Origin: an uncultured beta proteobacterium | GTDB lineage: Bacteria > Pseudomonadota > Gammaproteobacteria > Burkholderiales > Burkholderiaceae | Assembly: GCA_903938955.1 (NCBI GenBank) | Contig: CAJAFJ010000658.1 | Span: forward strand, 1 to 11,182 | DNA length: 11,182 nucleotides | Reading direction: 5' to 3' | Shown here: positions 5,538 through 11,182 of the stretch, piece after piece | How the letters are laid out: every line of letters begins with the position of its first letter | How positions within the stretch are numbered: the first letter of the stretch is position 1 | Translations under genes and position numbers: made by a program | The notes under the pieces: generated by a model | What the model was told of the DNA's origin: nothing | The model's input: the letters and a program-made list of their open reading frames with translations, nothing else | Database searches by the model: none

Positions 5538-6851
5538 ATGACACAGCCCACGTCTCCCCCTGAACAAGTCTCCGCCGCCGACCTGCAAACCCTGCTGAAC
5601 GAAGCGCCCACGCGCGTCTGGTGGCGTCGCACCCTGGTCTGGGTCATCGCCTGCGGGGTCGTCCTCGCCGCCATTGGCTTCTATTACTGGCAACAAAGCG
5701 CCCAGAAAAATGCCGCCCCGGTGTTTGTGACCGAAGCTGTCAGCCGTGGCAACCTGACCCTGAGCGTGTCAGCCAACGGCACGCTGCAACCCACGCGCTC
5801 GGTCAGCATTGGCAGCGAGCTGTCGGGCACCGTACTGCGCGTGCTGGTGGATGTGAATGACAAAGTCAAAAAAGGCCAGGTGCTGGTGGAGCTCGACACC
5901 GCCAAACTGGGCGACCAGGTGGCTCGCTCCCGCGCCAACCTGAATGCCGCCACGGCCTCGGTGGCCCAGGCAGTCGCCACCGTGGCAGAAGCCAAAGGCA
6001 ACCTGGCACGCCTCGAAGAAGTCGCGCGCCTCTCAGGCGGCAAAGTGCCCTCGCAGGCGGAACTGGAAACCGGCCGCGCTACCCTGGCCCGCGCCCTGGC
6101 GGCCGAAACCAGTGCCCGTGCCAACGTCACGGTGGCGCAGGCCACCTTGTCGACCGATGACACCAACCTGTCCAAAGCCTCCATCCGCTCACCGATTGAT
6201 GGCGTGATCCTGACCCGCACGGTCGACCCCGGCAACGCCGTGGCCGCCTCGCTGCAAGCCGTCACCCTGTTCACCGTGGCTGAAAACCTGAGCCAGCTGC
6301 GGCTGCAGGTGAATGTGGACGAGGCCGATGTGGGCTCGGTCAAGGTCGGGCAAAAAGCCAGCTTTACCGTCAGCGCCTACCCGTCGCGCAAATACCCAGC
6401 CACCATCACCCGCGTCGCGTTTGGCTCCACCATCACCGAAAACGTGGTGACCTACGTGACCTACCTCGACGTCGACAACACCGACCTGAGCCTGCGCCCC
6501 GGCATGACCGCCTCCAGCACCATCACCTCGACCGAGCGCAAAGACGTGCTGCTGGTGCCCAACACCGCGCTGCGCTACTCACCCACCGCCAAAAATGGTG
6601 CGGGTGGCGGCAAAGCCAGCGGCGGCATTGTGTCCAGTCTGCTGCCGCGCATGCCCGGCGGTGTGGCCCGCAAAACAGCAGGCGGCAATGGCCCGGCCAA
6701 ACAAGTCTGGGTGGTGCGTGAAGGTGCTGCCGTGGCGGTGAATGTGGTGCCCGGCATCAGCGACGGCCGCATGACCGAAATCACCGGCGGCGATTTGCAG
6801 GCCGACATGCTGGTGATCACCGACCAACGCACCGCGGGCGCCGCACCATGA
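5538..6851 (+). CDS. macA: MacA-like periplasmic adaptor (membrane fusion protein) of an ABC efflux pump
   Basis: A 437-aa HlyD/MacA-type adaptor that links the inner-membrane ABC permease to the outer-membrane channel. Seen: an inner-membrane anchor (about 32-50, LVWVIACGVVLAAIGFYYW); the first lipoyl half (about 90-120, with SGTVLRVLVDVNDKVKKGQ); a long Ala-rich alpha-hairpin (about 121-212); the second lipoyl half with SIRSPIDGVIL (215-225); beta-barrel strands (about 255-330); and a membrane-proximal domain. A Gly/Ala/Lys-rich segment (about 351-388) splits the membrane-proximal domain and looks like a flexible insertion. The ATG at 5538 was chosen because it follows the outer membrane factor stop by 4 nt and precedes the anchor; an upstream in-frame ATG (5466) would overlap that gene. 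The stop codon overlaps the ATPase start by 4 nt. Macrolides as substrate are not implied. Confidence 0.9.
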   Translation: MTQPTSPPEQVSAADLQTLLNEAPTRVWWRRTLVWVIACGVVLAAIGFYYWQQSAQKNAAPVFVTEAVSRGNLTLSVSANGTLQPTRSVSIGSELSGTVLRVLVDVNDKVKKGQVLVELDTAKLGDQVARSRANLNAATASVAQAVATVAEAKGNLARLEEVARLSGGKVPSQAELETGRATLARALAAETSARANVTVAQATLSTDDTNLSKASIRSPIDGVILTRTVDPGNAVAASLQAVTLFTVAENLSQLRLQVNVDEADVGSVKVGQKASFTVSAYPSRKYPATITRVAFGSTITENVVTYVTYLDVDNTDLSLRPGMTASSTITSTERKDVLLVPNTALRYSPTAKNGAGGGKASGGIVSSLLPRMPGGVARKTAGGNGPAKQVWVVREGAAVAVNVVPGISDGRMTEITGGDLQADMLVITDQRTAGAAP

Positions 6852-7582
6852 GCGAGACACCGTTGATCCAGCTCAAGCGGGTGACCAAGATGTATGGCGA
6901 AGGTGCCACCGCCTTGCAAGCCCTCAAAGGCGTGGACCTGACGATCCAGGCCGGTGATTTTGTCGCCATCATGGGGCCGAGTGGCTCCGGTAAGTCCACC
7001 GCCATGAACACGCTGGGTTGCCTGGACACGCCCACCACCGGCGAGTATTTATTCAACGGCGTGCATGTTGAAACCCTGTCGCGCGACCAGCGGGCGCGCT
7101 TGCGGCGGCAGTTTCTGGGCTTTGTGTTTCAGGGCTTCAACTTGCTGGCACGCACCTCGGCGCAAGAGAATGTCGAACTGCCGCTGCTGTACCGGGGCGA
7201 ATCGGCCAAATCGCGCCACGCCATGGCCGCCAAAGCCCTGACCTCGGTCGGGCTGGCGGGCTGGGAACATCACACCCCGGCCGAGTTGTCGGGCGGGCAA
7301 CAACAGCGCGTGGCGATTGCCCGCGCCATCGTGACCGAACCCGCCGTGTTGCTGGCGGATGAGCCCACCGGCAACCTCGACACCCAGCGCAGCAAAGAGA
7401 TCATGGAACTGCTGTGGGGCCTGAACGTGAACCACGGCATCACCGTGCTGATGGTCACCCACGAGGCCGACATGGCCGCGTATGCCAAACGCATCGTGCG
7501 CTTTGTCGATGGCGTGGTGGAAAGCGACACGCCCAACCCGCACCCGCTGGGGTTGCACGCCCCGGTGGCGGAGGTGCTCTGA
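6848..7582 (+). CDS. MacB-type ABC transporter ATP-binding protein
   Basis: A 244-aa nucleotide-binding subunit of the LolD/MacB class that powers the efflux pump from the cytoplasmic side. Seen: Walker A GPSGSGKS (43-50); Q-loop in FVFQGFNLL (Q95); ABC signature LSGGQQQR (147-154); Walker B VLLADE (167-172) followed by PTGNLD, the usual D-loop; and the switch His in THEAD (H205). All catalytic positions are intact. In E. coli MacB this domain is fused to the permease; here it is a separate gene, a common arrangement. The start overlaps the adaptor stop (ATGA, 4 nt) and its own stop shares 1 nt with the permease ATG, implying translational coupling across all three pump genes. Confidence 0.95.
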   Translation: MSETPLIQLKRVTKMYGEGATALQALKGVDLTIQAGDFVAIMGPSGSGKSTAMNTLGCLDTPTTGEYLFNGVHVETLSRDQRARLRRQFLGFVFQGFNLLARTSAQENVELPLLYRGESAKSRHAMAAKALTSVGLAGWEHHTPAELSGGQQQRVAIARAIVTEPAVLLADEPTGNLDTQRSKEIMELLWGLNVNHGITVLMVTHEADMAAYAKRIVRFVDGVVESDTPNPHPLGLHAPVAEVL

Positions 7583-8784
7583 TGCTGCTCAACACCCTGC
7601 TCCTCGCCTTGCGCTCAATCCGGCGCAACCTGATGCGCTCGTTCCTGACCATTTTGGGCATAGTGATCGGCGTCAGCGCTGTCATCACCATGGTCACCTT
7701 GGGCAATGGCGCCACCATGGCGATCCAAAACCAGATTTCGGGCCTGGGCACCAACCTGTTGCAAGTGCGCCCCGGCCAGCGCATGGGCCCGGGCTCGGGC
7801 GGCGGGCCGTCTTTCAAGGAAACGGATGCCGAGGCCATCGCGACCCAGATTGGCGGCATTGCCGCCGTTGCCCCCGAGTCCCGCACCGGCGCCACGCTGG
7901 TGGCCAGCGGGCGCAACTGGAGCAGCAGCGTGATCGGCAGCACCAACAACTGGCTCATCACCGGCAACTGGAAACTGGGCGACGGGCGCGAGTTTTCTGA
8001 CGATGAACTGCGCGCCGGCGCCGCCGTCTGCCTGATCGGCGAAACCGTGCGGCGCGAACTGTATGGCACACGCCCCGCCGTCGGCGAGCCTTTGCGCGTC
8101 AAGCAAATTAACTGCAACATCGTCGGCGTGCTGGCCTCCAAAGGCCAGGGCGCGTTCGGCAACGACCAGGACGATGTGGTGCTGCTGCCCCTCAAAACCC
8201 TGCAACGCCGCGTGACCGGCAACACCCGCGTCAACACCTTGCTGGTGTCGATGGTGGACGGCAGCGACCCCACCCGCGTCAAAGCCAGCCTGACCCAACT
8301 GCTGCGCGAACGGCGCAAACTAGCCATAGGGGATGAAGACAACTTCAACGTGCTGGACACCAAACAACTGGGCGAAACCCTGTCAGGCACCACCAAAGTC
8401 ATGACCACGCTGCTGGGCGCCGTAGCGGCGGTGAGCCTGCTGGTGGGCGGCATCGGCATCATGAACATCATGCTGGTGAGCGTGACCGAGCGCACCCGCG
8501 AGATCGGCCTGCGCCTGGCGATTGGCGCGCTGGAGCGCGAGGTGCTGCTGCAGTTTTTGATTGAAGCGGTGGTGCTGGCCTCACTAGGCGGCATCATCGG
8601 CATCGTGCTGGCCACCGGCGCGTCGCTGGGTTTGTCGGCCCTGATGGACGTACCCTATATATTCAACCCCGCCGTCAATGCGCTGTCGTTCCTGTTCTCG
8701 GCCAGTATTGGCGTGCTGTTCGGTTTCTTCCCTGCCCGCCGCGCCGCGCGGTTGGACCCCATTGAGGCCCTACGCCATGAATAA
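7582..8784 (+). CDS. MacB-type ABC transporter permease
   Basis: A 400-aa inner-membrane permease of the MacB/FtsX superfamily. Seen: an N-terminal membrane segment (about 20-42) after the positively charged [10 protein letters not shown]; a large periplasmic MacB-core domain (about 45-270) with an early Gly-rich loop (69-76); then three membrane segments (about 273-298, 322-350 and 365-385). The conserved [20 protein letters not shown] (294-313) is the coupling-helix region, and the end [10 protein letters not shown] is the standard C-terminus of the family. The ATG at 7582 overlaps the ATPase stop by 1 nt; a longer upstream frame exists but would run through the ATPase gene. The C-terminal coding end overlaps fumC by 8 nt. 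The type VII ABC fold suggests a mechanotransmission mechanism, which is family knowledge; the substrate is unknown. Confidence 0.95.
   Translation: MLLNTLLLALRSIRRNLMRSFLTILGIVIGVSAVITMVTLGNGATMAIQNQISGLGTNLLQVRPGQRMGPGSGGGPSFKETDAEAIATQIGGIAAVAPESRTGATLVASGRNWSSSVIGSTNNWLITGNWKLGDGREFSDDELRAGAAVCLIGETVRRELYGTRPAVGEPLRVKQINCNIVGVLASKGQGAFGNDQDDVVLLPLKTLQRRVTGNTRVNTLLVSMVDGSDPTRVKASLTQLLRERRKLAIGDEDNFNVLDTKQLGETLSGTTKVMTTLLGAVAAVSLLVGGIGIMNIMLVSVTERTREIGLRLAIGALEREVLLQFLIEAVVLASLGGIIGIVLATGASLGLSALMDVPYIFNPAVNALSFLFSASIGVLFGFFPARRAARLDPIEALRHE
8764..8767 (+). promoter_or_regulatory. Shine-Dalgarno of fumC inside the permease gene
   Basis: GAGG lies 9 nt before the ATG at 8777, inside the last codons of the permease gene. 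It supports the chosen fumC start and reinitiation or coupling with the permease. Confidence 0.5.
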
Positions 8785-10165
8785 AACTCGCATTGAACGT
8801 GACACCTTTGGCCCGATTGAGGTCCCCGCCGAACGCCTGTGGGGTGCACAAACCCAGCGCTCGCTGCTGAACTTTGCCATCTCAAGCGAACATCAGCCGC
8901 TTGAGATCATCCGGGCACTGGCGCAAGTCAAGCGCGCCTGCGCCAGCGTCAACCGGGGCCTGAGTCTGCTTGACGACGACAAGGCGCAGGCCATCATGGC
9001 GGCTGCTGACGAAGTGATTGCTGACAAGCACCGCGCCGAGTTCCCGCTGGTGGTCTGGCAAACCGGCTCTGGCACCCAAACCAATATGAACGTCAACGAG
9101 GTGCTGGCCAACCGTGCCAGCGAGCTGCTGGGGGGCGAACGCAGCGAGCAGCGGCAGGTGCACCCAAATGACGATGTCAACCACAGCCAGTCCTCCAACG
9201 ACGTGTTCCCCACAGCCATGCAGTTGGCCGCCGTGGACGCACTCACTCACCGCCTGCTGCCGGCGCTGGCGCAACTGCAGGCCACGCTGGCGCAGAAGGC
9301 GCTGGATTTTGACGACATCGTCAAGATCGGCCGCACCCACTTGCAAGACGCCACCCCGCTGACGCTGGGGCAGGAATTCTCGGGCTATGCGGCGCAACTG
9401 GCACATGGCGCGCAGCATGTGCGCGCCGCCCTGCCCCATTTGTGTGAGCTGGCCCTGGGCGGCACCGCGGTCGGCACCGGGCTCAACGCCCCAGCCGGAT
9501 TTGACACGCTGGCCGCCGCTGAACTGGCGCGCCTCACCGGCCTGCCCCTGGTCACCGCACCCAACAAGTTTGAAGCCCTGGCTGCCTGCGATGCGCTGGT
9601 GCACGCCCACGGCGCGCTCAAAACGCTGGCCGCCAGCCTGATGAAAATTGCCAACGATGTGCGCTGGCTGGCGAGCGGGCCGCGCAGTGGCATTGGCGAG
9701 TTGTCGCTGCCGGAAAACGAGCCGGGCTCGTCCATCATGCCGGGCAAGGTCAACCCCACCCAGTGCGAAGCGCTCACGATGCTGTGCTGCCAGGTGTTTG
9801 GCAACGACGTGGCGATCAACCTGGGCGGTGCCTCGGGCAACTTCGAACTCAATGTGTTTCGGCCGCTGATTGCGCACAACTTTTTGCAATCGGTGCGGCT
9901 GCTGGCCGACGGCATGCGCAGTTTTAACGACCATTGCGCGATCGGCATCACGCCCAACCGGACACGGATTGCCGAGCTGGTGAGCCGCTCACTGATGCTG
10001 GTCACGGCACTGAACCCGCATATCGGCTACGACAAGGCCGCCACCATTGCCAAACTGGCGCACCAGCAAGGCTGCAGCCTGCGCGAAGCGGCCCTGGCCT
10101 CCGGCCATGTCACGGCGGTGCAGTTTGATGAATGGGTCCGACCCGAAAACATGGTCGGTCGTTAA
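8777..10165 (+). CDS. fumC: Class II fumarate hydratase (fumarase C)
   Basis: A 462-aa cytoplasmic enzyme that interconverts fumarate and L-malate in the TCA cycle; a homotetramer in characterised relatives, free of iron-sulfur clusters. Seen: [19 protein letters not shown] (96-114), the start of the fumarase/aspartase active site; [17 protein letters not shown] (129-145); [19 protein letters not shown] (185-203) with the catalytic His at 188; and the superfamily signature [11 protein letters not shown] (317-327) with the catalytic Ser at 318. Both catalytic positions match E. coli FumC numbering, and the length is close to its 467 aa. The start at 8777 gives the family-typical beginning [16 protein letters not shown]; the frame upstream is only a shadow of the permease. 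It overlaps the permease gene by 8 nt and is convergent with ureD, 4 nt from its stop. Confidence 0.97.
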   Translation: MNKTRIERDTFGPIEVPAERLWGAQTQRSLLNFAISSEHQPLEIIRALAQVKRACASVNRGLSLLDDDKAQAIMAAADEVIADKHRAEFPLVVWQTGSGTQTNMNVNEVLANRASELLGGERSEQRQVHPNDDVNHSQSSNDVFPTAMQLAAVDALTHRLLPALAQLQATLAQKALDFDDIVKIGRTHLQDATPLTLGQEFSGYAAQLAHGAQHVRAALPHLCELALGGTAVGTGLNAPAGFDTLAAAELARLTGLPLVTAPNKFEALAACDALVHAHGALKTLAASLMKIANDVRWLASGPRSGIGELSLPENEPGSSIMPGKVNPTQCEALTMLCCQVFGNDVAINLGGASGNFELNVFRPLIAHNFLQSVRLLADGMRSFNDHCAIGITPNRTRIAELVSRSLMLVTALNPHIGYDKAATIAKLAHQQGCSLREAALASGHVTAVQFDEWVRPENMVGR

Positions 10166-10169
10166 GCCC

Positions 10170-11000
10170 TCAGGTGGCCCAAATTCTGGGCCGCTCGGCG
10201 GGTTTCTGCCAAAGTGCCTGGCGCCAGGTGGCCCATACCGTCTTCAACAAAGCCATCGCCGGTTCCACTTGCGGCGCCAGCACGCGCAGCACGATAACTT
10301 GCGGATTGGGGCTGGTAACACCCGCTGTGGCGTTGAGTGAATGGGGCTGCATCACTTGCCGGGCCACATCCAGAGCCAGTTCACGCCGGTCCCGCACTAA
10401 GGGGCTGCCCGCGGCAAAAAAGAGCGAGGCCATGCAGTGCTGACCGGCCAGCCCCAGCGGGCTGGACAGCAGGCGCGCATCGTCGGCCGCCAGCACACCG
10501 CGTTCCAGCCAGACACCGGGCATCTCAATGTGTTGACAAAAACGGCCGCTGGCAAACAGCTGGCCCGCATGCGGCAAACCCAGCGCCGTCACGTCCCAGC
10601 CCATCAGTTCGGCCCCTGGCGCGAGGTCAAAACTCAGCTGGTTTTCGGCCAGGCAAGCGTTGTACAAAATGGCTTCCATCGGCAGCCATTCCAGTCGCGC
10701 CCCGGCCGCCAGCCGCAACGTGCTGCGCTGCACGGCAGGCTCGCCGCTGGAGCGGTAAAAGCGTGTCGCACCCGGGGTGGTGATCAGGCCATGCGCACCC
10801 GGCCCGACCGTCACGTTGATGTTCAAGGTATCGCCGCCGACCAGCCCGCCCGGGGGATGCACCAGCACGTTGTGGCAGGTGGCATCGCCTTCGGGGTACA
10901 GCGTTTTCAGCACCCGCAAGGGGCCGTCATGGGCAAAGCGCGCCACGCTGCGCCCGGCCTCCAGCGCGTAGTCAAGTGAGAGTGAAGCGTTCCAGGTCAT
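10170..11000 (-). CDS. ureD: Urease accessory protein UreD
   Basis: A 276-aa accessory protein (UreD/UreH) that binds urease apoprotein and, with UreF and UreG, helps insert nickel into the active site. Seen: the N-terminal RVLKTLYPEGDATCHNVLVH and PPGGLVGGDTLNI (about 50-61), the most conserved block of the family; ITTPGATRFYRS (about 73-84); ARLEWLPMEAILYNA (about 101-115); and GWDVTALGLP (about 134-143). The length is normal. It starts 32 nt after the urtE stop on the same strand, fitting the urt-ure organisation common in Burkholderiales. Unusually, the next gene downstream is fumC in the opposite orientation rather than ureA. The ATG at 10998-11000 has only a weak upstream site (CAGG), but it matches the usual family start. 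Confidence 0.95.
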   Translation of the reverse strand: MTWNASLSLDYALEAGRSVARFAHDGPLRVLKTLYPEGDATCHNVLVHPPGGLVGGDTLNINVTVGPGAHGLITTPGATRFYRSSGEPAVQRSTLRLAAGARLEWLPMEAILYNACLAENQLSFDLAPGAELMGWDVTALGLPHAGQLFASGRFCQHIEMPGVWLERGVLAADDARLLSSPLGLAGQHCMASLFFAAGSPLVRDRRELALDVARQVMQPHSLNATAGVTSPNPQVIVLRVLAPQVEPAMALLKTVWATWRQALWQKPAERPRIWAT

Positions 11001-11032
11001 GGCCTGATCTTAATCAGCCGCCCACCCGCCTT

Positions 11033-11182
11033 TCAAATCGCGACCATCTGCTGCACGCCATCGACACCCATGTTCTTGCCCAAGCCCCGGGCCAGCACCG
11101 AGCCGCGCTCCATCACCACGTAGTCATCGGCCAGTTCCTGGGCAAAGTCGTAGTACTGCTCCACCAGCACAATCGCCATGTC
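11033..11182 (-). CDS. urtE: Urea ABC transporter ATP-binding subunit UrtE, C-terminal part (cut by window edge)
   Basis: Only the last 49 residues are present, entering from the right edge in frame. Seen: the end of an ABC ATPase with VLVEQYYDFAQELADDYVVM, where the His of the switch loop is replaced by the VEQ motif usual for UrtE and LivF-type subunits, then ERGSVLARG and a C-terminus DGVQQMVAI. The VEQYYDFA block and terminal MVAI separate UrtE from the branched-chain amino acid subunit LivF. It would energise UrtA-E, the high-affinity urea importer. ureD follows 32 nt downstream on the same strand, which strengthens the call. Confidence 0.9.
   Translation of the reverse strand, partial: DMAIVLVEQYYDFAQELADDYVVMERGSVLARGLGKNMGVDGVQQMVAI

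Noticed and set aside
7455..8615. Minus-strand open frame of 386 codons across the permease gene
   Set aside because: It is the antisense of a well-conserved MacB-type permease. The Ser/Arg-rich composition is typical of a codon-bias shadow.
11003..11016. Short inverted repeat CTGAT/ATCAG just before ureD
   Set aside because: The arms are only 5 bp with no supporting context such as a T-run or conserved operator.

Overview
The window looks like chromosomal DNA of a Gram-negative, high-GC betaproteobacterium, most likely Burkholderiales/Comamonadaceae (Rhodoferax or Polaromonas type). This rests on the Tad pilus genes, a NodT-type outer-membrane lipoprotein with a MacAB-type pump, class II fumarase, and the urtE-ureD adjacency. 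The genus is inferred from gene style and codon use; no 16S or other marker is present.

Layout. (1) Positions 1-2611, minus strand: the start of a Tad/Flp (type IVb) pilus locus, read right to left as flp prepilin, tadV/cpaA prepilin peptidase, a 445-aa AAA+ ATPase with an N-terminal winged-helix-like region, and cpaB/rcpC cut by the window edge. The ATPase is not one of the core Tad components. (2) Positions 2612-2930: a gene-free stretch with several small inverted repeats, probably the flp leader and promoter region. (3) Positions 2931-3944: a scar made of two damaged genes. On the minus strand is the C-terminal end of a sensor histidine kinase that has also lost its N-box/G1 region. Directly abutting it, on the plus strand, is a four-EF-hand protein that appears to lack its original N-terminus. 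One deletion across a former divergent promoter region would explain both lost 5' ends. (4) Positions 3945-4120: a spacer with two clear hairpins. (5) Positions 4121-10165, plus strand: a tightly packed unit of NodT-family outer membrane factor, MacA-like adaptor, MacB-like ATPase, MacB-like permease, then fumC. Its four junctions are a 4-nt gap, a 4-nt overlap, a 1-nt overlap and an 8-nt overlap. (6) Positions 10170-11182, minus strand: ureD and the C-terminal end of urtE (urea ABC transporter ATPase), converging on fumC with only 4 nt between stop codons.

How the genes work together: flp, tadV and cpaB serve pilin synthesis, maturation and pilus assembly, and the extra ATPase may be a regulator or remodelling factor for that machine. 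The four efflux genes encode a complete tripartite ABC export system (inner-membrane ABC transporter, periplasmic adaptor, outer-membrane channel) of unknown substrate. fumC is a TCA-cycle enzyme whose start codon lies inside the permease gene. urtE and ureD belong to urea uptake and urease activation, but no urease structural gene follows ureD here.

No obviously new defence or mobile system is visible. No tRNA, rRNA, CRISPR, insertion sequence or phage gene was seen. The best candidates for a second look are the AAA+ ATPase inside the Tad locus and the histidine kinase/EF-hand deletion scar.
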